Below are positions 46,025-55,785 of a stretch of DNA of 64,000 nt, piece by piece. Positions within the stretch are counted from its first letter, which is position 1, and every line of letters starts with the position of its first letter. Where the stretch lies: the NCBI GenBank assembly GCA_032595685.2, contig CP159373.1, positions 1,323,001 to 1,387,000 of the forward strand, in the 5' to 3' direction. Source of the DNA: Candidatus Electrothrix aestuarii. Its GTDB lineage: Bacteria; Desulfobacterota; Desulfobulbia; Desulfobulbales; Desulfobulbaceae. Position numbers and translations under genes: made by a program. The notes below the pieces were generated by a model. It was not told the origin of the DNA and did not search any database. It saw only the letters and a program-made list of their open reading frames with translations.

Positions 46025-48073
46025 ATGAGAACACAAAGGACAACAGAGATGAACCGCAGCAAAAACAGCCTACTGTTACTCAGCGGTATTTTTTTACCCT
46101 TGGTAATTTGCGGGATGCCGGTTACCGGAACAGGAGGTGAACTGTATCAGGGGGCAGCCGATGCTGGTACCGGTGCGCATACCCTTGATACGGTAACAGT
46201 GACAGCATCCAAGATGAAAACAGATATTGCGCGTACCCCGACCAATATCGCGGTGATCTCCAGAGAAGAAATCGAGCGGCATCCTTCAGCAGCCACGATA
46301 TTTGAACTGCTGCAGCAGGTGAATGTGCCGGGCGTCTACCTCCCTGTCCTGCCGGGCAGTCTGCCTGTGGACGGTCAACTCAGCACCAGAGGCAGCGAAT
46401 CCACCCCCTGGGCTGTGCGAATTCTGGTCAACGGGATTGAATTCAACAAGGGGAACGGATACATCGTGCCTCCAAGGATACCGACGCACGATATAGAACG
46501 GATCGAGATCGTGAAAACACCTTCCGCAGTGTATGGAGATCAGGCCATCTACGGCGTGATTAATATCATTACGCGCAGGTCGGACAAACCGCTTGAAGGC
46601 AAAGTAGGAGTTTCATCCGACAGCTTTGGTTCAAGCAATTTTCATACGGTGCTGAACGGACAGAAAAACAACTGGGAATACTTCCTGGATATCGGTATGA
46701 ACCGCTTTAACGGTTTTCAGGATCGAGCCTTTGAAGACGATAACATGCTGTATGCTCAGGTCCGGTATTATATGAATGACATATCCTCCCTTACCTTTCA
46801 TGCCTCGCATTTCGAATCAGATGCCAACTATGCAAACAACCTCAGTTTTGAGGAATTTGCTGCTGATCCGAGTCAGAATCCCGGACTTGATCAGCCCTTG
46901 GAAGATAATTACGATCTCTACGCCCTGGTCTATGACACCTCATTCGGTCCCCACGACCTCACAATTAAAACTGATTTCAAGGATGAGAACACCAAGATGT
47001 TCTGGTCCGGGTTGTACTTTGAGTTTGATGAATGGGAACTGCATCCGGAATTGAATCTCACCCTCCGCCATGATCTGGGTTCGGTACGTAACACCTTGGT
47101 GCTCGGCGGAGAATACCGGTATCACGAGCTGGATACCATGCTCTTTTCCGCACCGGACAATCTGGTTGGACTGCAGATCGGAGACCGGCACCGGGAAGAC
47201 ACAACCTATGCCGCTTTTCTTCAGGATCAGGCTGAAATAACAAGTCAGCTAACCTTGACCGCAGGAATCCGGTATGACAATTATCAGCAGGATCAGGAAG
47301 GCCGGGTGAATGCAAGCAACACCTGGAGCCAGTCAGATTCCTGTTTCAGCCCGAAATTGGGCATGACCTATACTGTTTCTCAGGCCGTGAAACTTTTTTC
47401 CGGCTTTAACAGCGGTTTTAAAAGCCCTGTACGGGTTCCCGGCGCCGCTGCTTCCGGCAACCTTAAACCGGAACGGATTAATGCCTATGAATTCGGTCTG
47501 CGGGGACAGGCACTGCCCTGGCTCCATTATGAAACAGCTCTGTTCTATCATCAGGTTGAGGATAAAATCGTTAGCGTTGCCCGGCAGCAGCTTGAAAACA
47601 TCGGCAAAACCGAAGCCAGAGGACTGGAACTCAGTTTGAACGCGCAGTTTGACAGCGGATTGTACAGTAAATTCGGCTACACCTGGCAGGAATCCGAGTT
47701 TAAGGAACATCAGATCAATGACGTATCCTATAATGGCAATATGCTCCCCAATGTTCCAGAGCATATTGTCGGCCTGACAATAGGTTTTCGTCACAGCACC
47801 TGGGGCGATATTGCAGTCAGTCCAACGTTCCACGGTGATATATATCTGAACGACAGCAACACCTCAAAGTGGGACAGCTACTGGCTTCTCGGAGCCAGAT
47901 ATGCAAAGCAGTTTCAGAGCTATCCGGGGATGGAGTTCTTTGTCCACGGAGAAAATCTGACCGATGAGCAGGAGGTCACGCAGAGCGGCAGCACCAGCTC
48001 GGAGGTAGGTTCAGAAGCTGTTTATCCTGTTCCGGGCATCAGGGTATCCACAGGGTTACGCTTTACCTTTTAA
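46025..48073 (+). CDS. TonB-dependent receptor, second
   Basis: 682 aa (Met at 46049, M-N-R-S-K-N, is an alternative start). Signal peptide, TonB-box-like D-T-V-T-V-T-A, plug with A-V-Y-G-D-Q-A-I-Y-G-V-I-N-I-I-T-R-R, and a barrel ending R-V-S-T-G-L-R-F-T-F with a C-terminal Phe needed for outer-membrane assembly. More similar in style to cobalamin/siderophore receptors than the first and third. The DUF4198 gene follows by 137 bases. Confidence 0.92.
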   Translation: MRTQRTTEMNRSKNSLLLLSGIFLPLVICGMPVTGTGGELYQGAADAGTGAHTLDTVTVTASKMKTDIARTPTNIAVISREEIERHPSAATIFELLQQVNVPGVYLPVLPGSLPVDGQLSTRGSESTPWAVRILVNGIEFNKGNGYIVPPRIPTHDIERIEIVKTPSAVYGDQAIYGVINIITRRSDKPLEGKVGVSSDSFGSSNFHTVLNGQKNNWEYFLDIGMNRFNGFQDRAFEDDNMLYAQVRYYMNDISSLTFHASHFESDANYANNLSFEEFAADPSQNPGLDQPLEDNYDLYALVYDTSFGPHDLTIKTDFKDENTKMFWSGLYFEFDEWELHPELNLTLRHDLGSVRNTLVLGGEYRYHELDTMLFSAPDNLVGLQIGDRHREDTTYAAFLQDQAEITSQLTLTAGIRYDNYQQDQEGRVNASNTWSQSDSCFSPKLGMTYTVSQAVKLFSGFNSGFKSPVRVPGAAASGNLKPERINAYEFGLRGQALPWLHYETALFYHQVEDKIVSVARQQLENIGKTEARGLELSLNAQFDSGLYSKFGYTWQESEFKEHQINDVSYNGNMLPNVPEHIVGLTIGFRHSTWGDIAVSPTFHGDIYLNDSNTSKWDSYWLLGARYAKQFQSYPGMEFFVHGENLTDEQEVTQSGSTSSEVGSEAVYPVPGIRVSTGLRFTF

Positions 48074-48210
48074 TCTGTTTTTTATATGAAAGTGTCAGGA
48101 AAAAAACTCATTTGAGCAGTCCGAGCAACTTTCATTTTTTGTTATCCCGTCCCAGAGGGCGGAATGGAATCTATTCTTATCGGTAATATAAAGGCACAAA
48201 AGGATATCTC

Positions 48211-48972
48211 ATGCAGAAACAGAGTGGACACACAACAGGCAAGGGTATACTGATTTTGGCGGCAGTAATACTGTACACAGTACTTGCTGTGCTGCCGGTT
48301 CAGGCGCATAATCTCTGGCTTATCGGCGATGCGGATGGAAAAGGTAGCGGTCTGGTGCATCTCTATTTTGAACATCATATCGGTCCGGGTGACGGTGCGT
48401 ATAACGGCCCGATTGTGGAACGCGGGAAAACGTGGCTCAGGAGGCCGGACAAAGACAGCCATCCTGTTGAACTCAAGGAGATTACAGAAGGAGAGACCAA
48501 GTATCTTACAGGCAGCACCGGGCCTGTATCCGGTTCCTACGCGCTTGATCATACCAGCCTGTACGGCATCTATGCAGGCCGTCTGGATTTCTTTCACGGA
48601 CGCTTTATCAAGGCTGACACAAAAGAAGATCTTGAAAAGCTTGCAGAGTCTTCCGATGTCCCGGTGCAGATTATTCCTTCCTGGACAGATAAAGGTCTTA
48701 TGCTGCAAATCAAATATTTTGCTCTCCCATGGGCCAGAACACCTCTCTGGATGATGCAGCCGGAAGAAAAGGGAGAAGATGGAAAAATGAAAGAAAAAGA
48801 GATGCAGACGAATAGTAAGGGTGAAGTTCTTATCGGGAAGCTCAAACCGGGAACTTATCACTTCAGTACCCGTATCGTTGAAGACGATCCTGCAGGTGCT
48901 TTTGAAAATCAGGCATACAAGGGCCTGATGCACGGTTCCACACTGACTCTGAAGCTTGGCAGTAACTTTTAA
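48211..48972 (+). CDS. DUF4198 periplasmic metal-binding protein
   Basis: 253 aa. Signal peptide ending V-Q-A, so the mature protein would begin H-N-L-W-L, with further His in L-V-H-L-Y-F-E-H-H. This N-terminal His plus downstream His pattern is typical of DUF4198/NikK-type proteins found with nickel and cobalt transporters. Two Ig-like beta domains are expected. It lies between two TonB receptor genes and probably hands over metal in the periplasm. Confidence 0.8.
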   Translation: MQKQSGHTTGKGILILAAVILYTVLAVLPVQAHNLWLIGDADGKGSGLVHLYFEHHIGPGDGAYNGPIVERGKTWLRRPDKDSHPVELKEITEGETKYLTGSTGPVSGSYALDHTSLYGIYAGRLDFFHGRFIKADTKEDLEKLAESSDVPVQIIPSWTDKGLMLQIKYFALPWARTPLWMMQPEEKGEDGKMKEKEMQTNSKGEVLIGKLKPGTYHFSTRIVEDDPAGAFENQAYKGLMHGSTLTLKLGSNF

Positions 48973-49079
48973 GGCTCTTTGCCTGATTCAGTAACGTAAT
49001 AGAGATGATCGGATCTCTGTAAACAACCTCTCCTTGGCGGCGGCCGCAGTTTCTCCATCTTCTTTCTCTGTGGTCGTCG

Positions 49080-49351
49080 TTTTTTCTTCCCCCACCCTCC
49101 GGGCAATCCACCCGACAAAATGAGCTCTTCACCTTATTGTGCAGGCGGTTAAGGCTGTGGTAGGGATAATACGAAATCAGAAAACGTATTATCGTTGCCT
49201 TGATAAACCACAAGGAGGTCTCCTCCAACAACCTCCTCAATACCTTGCTGTTTGCTTCTCTATTAGCGGCTACGTCCCGGTTTGGGCTTCTTCCTCTCCA
49301 AACCGGGGAAGGCCCTCTACTCTGTAAAAGATGTACTGATTATTTTTTAAA
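49080..49351 (+). promoter_or_regulatory. Nickel-type promoter, operator and structured leader (copy L6)
   Basis: Upstream box, TTATTG-N16-TGTGGT, ATAATAC-N13-GTATTAT (49166-49192) in a 9-bp arm GATAATACG/CGTATTATC; leader hairpin 49276-49307 (CCCGGTTTGG/CCAAACCGGG, loop GCTTCTTCCTCT) and CTGTAAAAGATGTACTGA before the start. Nearly identical to L2 through the middle of the leader. Confidence 0.65.
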
Positions 49352-51394
49352 ATGCGCAAGAATCCCAAGAAGCACCTCCTCTTTACACTGGCTATGCTCG
49401 CAATAGCATCTTCCGGTGCCGCTACGAACAATACAGAACCTCAAGAAAAGAACACCGAGAGAAAGGATGCCCCGCAACCCACTACCATAATGACTATGGG
49501 TGAGATAGTAGTGAGCGGTGAACAGGATAACCCTGCTGTGGATTTACCCGGCTCTGTGGATGTGGTCAGCGAAGAAGAGATCGCCCGCCAGAATAATAGG
49601 ACCGCCTTGGATGCCCTGCGCAATGTGCCCGGCATCACCATCGGCGATTACAACTCCGGCGGGGTGCCTAACGGTTTCACCCTGCGTGGCTTTGGCAACG
49701 GCAGCCACGGGAACCATACTGCGGTGACCATAGACGGTATTCCCTATAACTACCATATGGGCAGCGCGGATGGGGCCATTGATCTCAACCAGCTCATTGC
49801 CGATGACATCGTTGGCGTGGAGGTGGTTAAGGGGCCTATTGATGCCCGCTACGCCAACTGGAACCGGGCCGGGGTGATTCATTTCCACACCCGCAATGAG
49901 GGCAATTTCAGCCGGGCCAAGGCCGAGTACGGCAGTTTCAATACCCGCAAGGGCTATGCCTCGCTGGGCAGCGAACACCTGGACGGCAAGTTCAATCAGG
50001 TCTACTCGCTGGAGTATTTCGATACCGACGGCTATCGGGATAACTCGGCCTATGACCGGCAGAACTTCTACGGCAAGTGGTTCTATCATTTCACTGATGA
50101 TCTGAAGACCGGGCTGGTTCTCCATACCTATGATGCGGACTGGCACACTGCTGGCTACCTGCCCGCATACCTCTGGACTCAGAATCCCAAGCAATCCATC
50201 CAGGAAGATGACGGAGGCTGGAAGGACCTTTCCGAGGCGCAGTTGCACTTGGACTGGGATATCAACGAGGCTATGCCGCTGGAGTTTAAGGCCTGGGTAG
50301 TGGATGAAGATTACAGCCGCTGGGCCGATTGGGGTGGCGGCCAGACCGAAAGCCATTACGAACACCGCATCCTCGGGGCCCTGACCAATCTCGGCTATGA
50401 TCTTGAGGCAGGGGAGACCGGGCTGCTCCGTTTTGACACCGGCTTTGACTGGCGCTCCTTCAGCACCCTGGAACAGAAGTTCAATACCACCTACCGTCAT
50501 CGTACTGAACTGACCAGCGATAATGACTACGATCTTAACGACTTTGGTCTCTATGCCAAGGTGAATTATGATCCCTTTGCCTCTTTGCGTCTCTTTGCCG
50601 GAGGACGTTACGACCTGTTCAGCGGTGAGAGCACGGACAACAGTACTGGTGCATCTGCTGATATGCGGGATTACGATATCTGGACCGCCAGTGGTGGGGT
50701 TATCTATTCTTTTCTGGAGCATTACAGCCTCTACGCCAATACCGGCACCGGCTTCCAACTCCCCCAAGGCAGCGATAAATACCTGACCAATGCCCCTACG
50801 GAGAGTGATCTCCTCCACTGGGAGATTGGCACCAAGGCTGAGTGGGAGCGGGTTCGACTCCGCTATGCCTATTTTCACAGTGACGAGGACACCATCCGTT
50901 GGATTGCCGGAGAATATATTAATGAAGGGGATACAGAGAGGAATGGCCACGAGTTTGAAGTCAGCCTTTCGCCTTTGCCCGGTCTCCAGCTCTTCTCCTC
51001 CTGCACCTTGCACGAGGCCACCTACGAAGGCGGGGAGAATCAAGGCAAGGAGGTCCCCTCTATTCCTGAGTACATCTTTAAGGTCGGGGGTGAGTATCGC
51101 CTGGCCCAGGGCACCTCTCTCAGTCTCTGGTACCGGGATACCGGTGAATGGTACACCACAGAGGATAATCTTTTCTCCTACCCTGGCTATGAGGTCGTGG
51201 ACATGCGGCTGGCCCAGGAGATTAAGGAGGATTGGGAGCTGGCTCTGCATATTAAGAACCTCCTGGATGAGGAGTATTCCGAGTATGTGGGCTATTGGAG
51301 TGATCCCTACGGAGTGCCGGATAATCAGTATGCGGGCAGCGATGGTCGCTATATCGGGCTCACCCTGAGTTATAGGCATGGCGGTTGGAATTGA
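49352..51394 (+). CDS. TonB-dependent receptor, third
   Basis: 680 aa. Signal peptide, TonB-box-like G-E-I-V-V-S-G, plug with V-P-G-I-T-I-G-D-Y-N-S-G-G and F-T-L-R-G-F-G-N-G-S-H-G-N-H, barrel to the C-terminus. It resembles the receptor at 39890 in length and in the plug (A-V-T-I-D-G-I versus A-I-A-V-D-G-I), so the two are paralogues. The His-rich plug segment may touch the metal. Behind leader L6. Confidence 0.92.
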   Translation: MRKNPKKHLLFTLAMLAIASSGAATNNTEPQEKNTERKDAPQPTTIMTMGEIVVSGEQDNPAVDLPGSVDVVSEEEIARQNNRTALDALRNVPGITIGDYNSGGVPNGFTLRGFGNGSHGNHTAVTIDGIPYNYHMGSADGAIDLNQLIADDIVGVEVVKGPIDARYANWNRAGVIHFHTRNEGNFSRAKAEYGSFNTRKGYASLGSEHLDGKFNQVYSLEYFDTDGYRDNSAYDRQNFYGKWFYHFTDDLKTGLVLHTYDADWHTAGYLPAYLWTQNPKQSIQEDDGGWKDLSEAQLHLDWDINEAMPLEFKAWVVDEDYSRWADWGGGQTESHYEHRILGALTNLGYDLEAGETGLLRFDTGFDWRSFSTLEQKFNTTYRHRTELTSDNDYDLNDFGLYAKVNYDPFASLRLFAGGRYDLFSGESTDNSTGASADMRDYDIWTASGGVIYSFLEHYSLYANTGTGFQLPQGSDKYLTNAPTESDLLHWEIGTKAEWERVRLRYAYFHSDEDTIRWIAGEYINEGDTERNGHEFEVSLSPLPGLQLFSSCTLHEATYEGGENQGKEVPSIPEYIFKVGGEYRLAQGTSLSLWYRDTGEWYTTEDNLFSYPGYEVVDMRLAQEIKEDWELALHIKNLLDEEYSEYVGYWSDPYGVPDNQYAGSDGRYIGLTLSYRHGGWN

Positions 51395-51436
51395 TATTAA
51401 CGGCAGTTATCCGCATTAAGACGAAAGAAACAAAAA

Positions 51437-51483
51437 AGCCGTGAAATATGAGACCACGTTGAGTGGTACCATATTCCACGGCT
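51437..51483 (-). terminator. Hairpin with minus-strand T tract
   Basis: AGCCGTGAAATATG pairs with CATATTCCACGGCT, with an inner ACCAC/GTGGT stem; on the minus strand it ends in TTTTTT. It would stop transcripts coming from the IS element, and its symmetry may also end the receptor transcript. Confidence 0.55.
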
Positions 51484-51659
51484 CTCGCGGGACAGCGAAT
51501 TCTACCGGGAAGCTCTGTTGACGGACAAAGCCTACCGTAGGCAGTGTATGCAATGCGTATTTTCCTGTCAAGACAACGCTGTTTTTTTCTCTATCGTCCC
51601 CTCTAAACAAGCTTTCCTCGGCAGCTACAGTTTTTATCCATCTTCTTTTTCTGTGGCTG

Positions 51660-51744
51660 CCGGTTTTTCCCACCCCTCGGGCAATCCATCCAACAAAATG
51701 AGCTTTTCACCTTATTGTGCAGGCGGTTAAGGCTATGGTGCTAG
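51660..51744 (+). promoter_or_regulatory. Nickel-type promoter split by an IS (copy L7)
   Basis: The box and TTATTG-N16-TATGGT are followed by GCTAG and then the IS91-like element; the sequence resumes at 53414 as CTAGTAACAC-N13-GTGTTAT. Counting CTAG once gives TATGGT-GCTA-GTAACAC, the normal spacing. After about 15 more bases IS66 copy 2 begins, so the gene once driven by this promoter is gone. Confidence 0.6.
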
Positions 51745-53413
51745 TACAGCGCGGCGTAAATAACCCTCATCTTTTAGCAGAAAATTATGCGAAGTACCGC
51801 ATGAAAACTCCCCATTCGCTCATTTCAAAACGCAGTTCGGAGAATTTCACCAAACCTGACTAAAAAATCCTGATTTCGATGTCAGAGACGGTGAAATTCA
51901 TTTTATGTGACAACAAATTTCTCGCCCTTCAACATGTGGAGCGAAAAACTATCTGAAATTGATTTTGCGCAAAAAAACGACTCACGCAATTACAGAGAGT
52001 TAAAAATTCCTCAAACTGCAAAAAAAATAAGCGAATGGGGAGGAACAAAACGCCCTACGGGCGGATTAAAACGGAAGCAATTGCGGTATCCACTTAACCT
52101 GCCGACCCGAAGAGTTTCTCTTGTTGCATTCTTGTTTACTCTTGCTTTCCACAAAAGGTCCGTCTCTGCTCAGATCAAAGATATCTCCATAGTCAGGATG
52201 CCAAATCCGCCATAAAAACATTTTTTCTTTACAGTTTGGACATGTTAACGGATCTTTCCCGAAACTCTGTACTAGACGCTCTCTCCAGCTCAATGACCTT
52301 GAATCACTTTTCATGAATTCAAAAGTCTTCTGGATAAAACGTTTACAGTCCATCAAAATCTCTATCGCGATTGTTTTTGTACGTCGAGAATATAACCCAT
52401 AATGGCGGACCATCTTGAATCCCTTTAGCGGGATATGGTCAATTAATCGTTGTATGAACTCTTTGGCTGGAATCGCTTCGGTAACTTTAACTTCTGTTTT
52501 ATGATCAATATACCAAAATGTTACTTCCTCACCATCGTAATTCGTTATCTTGTGCTCTGCCAATGCTGGACGAGCCATATAGCGACCAATATATCGAGCT
52601 GCATGTCTTGCTGATGTCATCTTGCTTTTACCATTTACATAAAAACCATTACGTTGGCTTTTAAACAGGTAATCTATGAATCTTACATTTTCTTTTGTTT
52701 GCGGCAAGCTAGCCTTTATTTCAGTCAGCAAATAATATTGCCATTTTTTTCTAAGCAGACCATATGGCAAAAATGGAATATCAACCCACTGATTGGAAGA
52801 TGTTAATCCTCCTTCTGTCATTAACATATGGACATGCGGATTAAACTTAAGATCTCTTCCAAACGTATGGACAACTAATAGAATTCCCGGAACAGCATCA
52901 ACTCCTTTACTTTGAAGTACTTCCACAGCCGCTTTTGAAGCACAATCCATCATAATCTTGATCAGCATACGATCACTAAAAATTATCTTTCGGAGTTCTT
53001 GTGGAATGGTAAACACTAAATGTCGATGAACTACGTCGAATATACTTTTCACTGTCTTTTCAACCCATTCATCGACGTATCGCTTACCGCAAGACGTACA
53101 GAATCGACACTTACAGGTGAACCCTACTCTCTTTTTTCAAAACAATTCGGACAAATATACTCGACATAGCCATTGGTAGACTCTCCACAGTTGATCATTT
53201 TTTCTACATTTTCAACGATTGACTCCCAGTGAAGGCTTGAGTACCTGCTTGCCAATTCAACGCAGACTACATACCAAAAATCACGAAAGATTAATTTTAT
53301 CAGCTTATTTTTCATTAAGCTAATACTCTATTCGCAATTACAACATGTTGAAAGGAAAATTTTATAATTTCCTATACAATGAAAAAGTAGTGGTTAATTT
53401 ACGCCTAGCTGTA
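51745..53413 (-). mobile_element. IS91-like (HUH/Y2) insertion element
   Basis: About 1.67 kb between two CTAG tetranucleotides; the ends TACAGCGCGGCGTAAAT and, inverted, TACAGCTAGGCGTAAATT are related. If CTAG is counted as part of the element the limits are 51741-53417. The left 320 bases (51745-52065) are non-coding. Placed in a nickel-type promoter. Confidence 0.7.
52066..53315 (-). CDS. IS91-family Y2 transposase, frameshifted
   Basis: Two frames: 53124-53315 (N-terminal part with C-P-N-C) and 52066-53052. Between them C-R-F-C-T-S-C-G-K-R completes a zinc-binding domain if one base is added to an A6 run (53132-53137). The catalytic part has the HUH motif F-N-P-H-V-H-M-L-M-T-E-G-G and Y-G-L-Y near the end as the candidate tyrosine pair. 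HUH transposases nick single-stranded DNA. Confidence 0.78.
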
Positions 53414-53458
53414 CTAGTAACACGTAAGTGATAAAAGTGTTATTTGAGCTACGTAAGG

Positions 53459-55190
53459 GTAACCGTTCAGACCCCTCTCATTTTTTACGCAGCAAGAGGC
53501 AGAGGAGGTACATCCAGCCCCTGACGCCGAGCCGTGATAACCTCGGCGAGATATTTCCACGGACAGGCGTTGCGCTTCCTACACGTATCAATCACGCTCG
53601 CAAGTATGGCAAACACATGACTACCTTGACCATTACGGGTACCGTGGCTTAATTTGCGCGCAATAACCCAATGACGTAACGCTTGCTCCGCCTCATTATT
53701 GGTCAGGGGCCACGTCGGATTCGACAACACATGAAAAATCGTGTCCCAGTCGTTGAGAAATTCTCTGGACAGCTCGCGTGTTTTTTTATGATCTGAATCG
53801 CGATATTTCATGCAGCATTCCTTAAATTCGGCCAGGAATTCTCTGTATATTGGCAAAAGGTCCGTGGGAGGCCCCTCGCGAGCCTTGTAAATTACATCCA
53901 TCAACTCGGTGAGCACCGCATGGGCCTCGGTGCCGAATGTGCGGGGATCATCGCTCAGGCTCTGTTTCAAACCTTTTGTCTTGCGCAGTAAATGCGCCCA
54001 GCAGCGGAGCCTGTTGAGGAACTTACGATAGGCATTGTAGCCGTCGCTCATCAGCAATCCCTTAAAGGTTTGGCCGAGCACATAATCAAGTACTTTTTGG
54101 CTGCGAAGGCCAATGATGTAAAAGGTGACTTTCAGCGAGGTAAAGACCCATAACCACTGTTTCTTGCCCCACTCCTTCCAGGATGTCTCATCCACGAACA
54201 GGATCAGTGATTCACGCACCTCCTCAAGAAACTCATCGCTAAGGGGAGAAGCGGCGCGGCCAGCTTCATGGATACATTGATTGATCGTACCGATGCCCAA
54301 ATCCAATCGCAGCCAATCCTGCAGAAATTCCCGGATGCGGCGGCGAGAAAGGCGCATGCGCTTGGAGAGGCACACGATCAGAGCGGTCAATTTTGGGCCG
54401 ACCATGTGCCATTGGCTTATTTCAACCCCCCAGTCTTCGTTTTTTCGAGACGATGGGGCATAAGCCGATTGACATGACCACAGCCGCCGCAAGTCGTGTC
54501 TCCGTAGATATGCTTGGTGTTGATCACCTCTATTCCCGGACCGGTGGCATCGCCCACCTCAATATCAACGACATAATGACCGGTGCGAGCGGTGAAGTCG
54601 CATGTTTCGTCCAGCTCAAGGTTACAAGCCGAGCAGGTGCCTGCTTTGTGAATGATGGTGTCGTGTACGGGAAGTTTTTGCGTTCGACCATGCCCGGTGG
54701 CACCGGGTTGCTTGCCGGGTTTATTGCCCTTGGGGCGATCATCGGTATTTTCGGGGGAATCCTGCTGGTCGGACCTGTCCGCATTCTCATCATGCTCGGC
54801 GGACTCCTCGTCAGAATCGTCGAGTTCTATGTCCGTGGCTTCGACTTGCTCTTCATCCGGTTCCTCCTCGTCGGCTTGAGCGTCGGCATCAAACCGGGCC
54901 CAGGGGAAATTTGAGCTGGGAGGCATGGAGCTGTTTTCGGAATTTTGACCCAGCCGTTCGTGAAGTTCTTTGAGGTCATCAAGTGCGAGCAGGCACAGCT
55001 CCTTTGCACTCTTACCGGGCAAGGAGTCAATAAACTGCTTATCTATTTTTAGCAACTCTTCTCTGGATAGGTGCATGCGAACTCAGAGCGTAGATAGATC
55101 TCGTAAAAAACGTTGTGACTGTTAAACTATCGTGATCCTCTTTTTTGTCCAGTTCTTTTTTTGTGTGGAATGAGGGGAGTGAACGGTTAC
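53459..55190 (-). mobile_element. IS66-family element, copy 2
   Basis: 1732 bp, same as copy 1 apart from one substitution near 54319 and one extra T near the right end. Right flank AACACTGA (55191-55198) is the nikB duplication; left flank ACGTAAGG is the cut promoter L7. Confidence 0.9.
53485..55076 (-). CDS. IS66-type transposase (TnpC), copy 2, two frames
   Basis: Same as copy 1: zinc-ribbon frame 54417-55076 and DDE frame 53485-54492, out of register at the T6 run 54440-54445. Confidence 0.8.
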
Positions 55191-55607
55191 AACACTGAGG
55201 GAATCCAGCCAGGTGCCCTGCTTCATCCCGGCAAGGATGCCCAAAGGCAGGGAAATGCTCAGGGCGATCAGGATGGCTGCTGCGGCCAGAGTCAGGGTCT
55301 TAGGGAAACGTTGGCTGATAAGCTCGGCAACCGGGGCCTCCTCCACCAGGGAGCGGCCCAGATCCAGGCGGAGCACATGCCGGAGCCAGTACAGATACTG
55401 GAGATGGAGGGGCTTATCCAGGCCCTCGCTCTCCCGAATCCACTCCACCGTGGCCTGATCCACCTCGTAGGCCCCGCCGTAGCGGGACACGGCGATCTCC
55501 AAAGCCGGGTCGCCCGGCGCAAAGCGCATCAGGGTGTAGGTGCAGAAGGTTGCGCCCAGCGCCACCAGTAGGGTGCTGAGGATCTTTTTGCTGATAAGGG
55601 TCATCAT
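55191..55607 (-). pseudogene. N-terminal half of the NikB/DppB-type permease, cut by IS66
   Basis: 139 codons from ATG 55607 (GGAAGG upstream): first helix, the periplasmic loop R-F-A-P-G-D-P-A and D-L-G-R-S-L, then L-G-I-L-A-G-M-K-Q. It ends T-W-L-D-S-L-S-V at the IS66 edge; translation would read 22 foreign residues into the IS. The rest is at 15112-15630. Confidence 0.85.
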
Positions 55608-55785
55608 GAGGTACCTTCCATACCAGAAATCCTCCTCCCGGACAATAGGCTGACCGCCTCATATTTACCGGGAAGAGGAGCCGGGCGGCTTGGTAGGATG
55701 TTTCTTGTGGAGGGAAGACAGAATATTGTGTTATTATCATTATAGTGACGGTAACGGTTTGAGACTGATATGAAGAAAAGAAAAC

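Noticed and set aside
49544-51379. Long antisense open frame opposite the third TonB receptor
   Set aside because: Shadow of a high-G+C coding region; no ribosome-binding site or domain.
15639-55190. A 39.5-kb composite transposon flanked by IS66 copies
   Set aside because: The outer duplication fits, but the IS1-type halves and the GTCCTTTA and CAGCTTCT pairs are explained only by inversions; kept as the alternative model.
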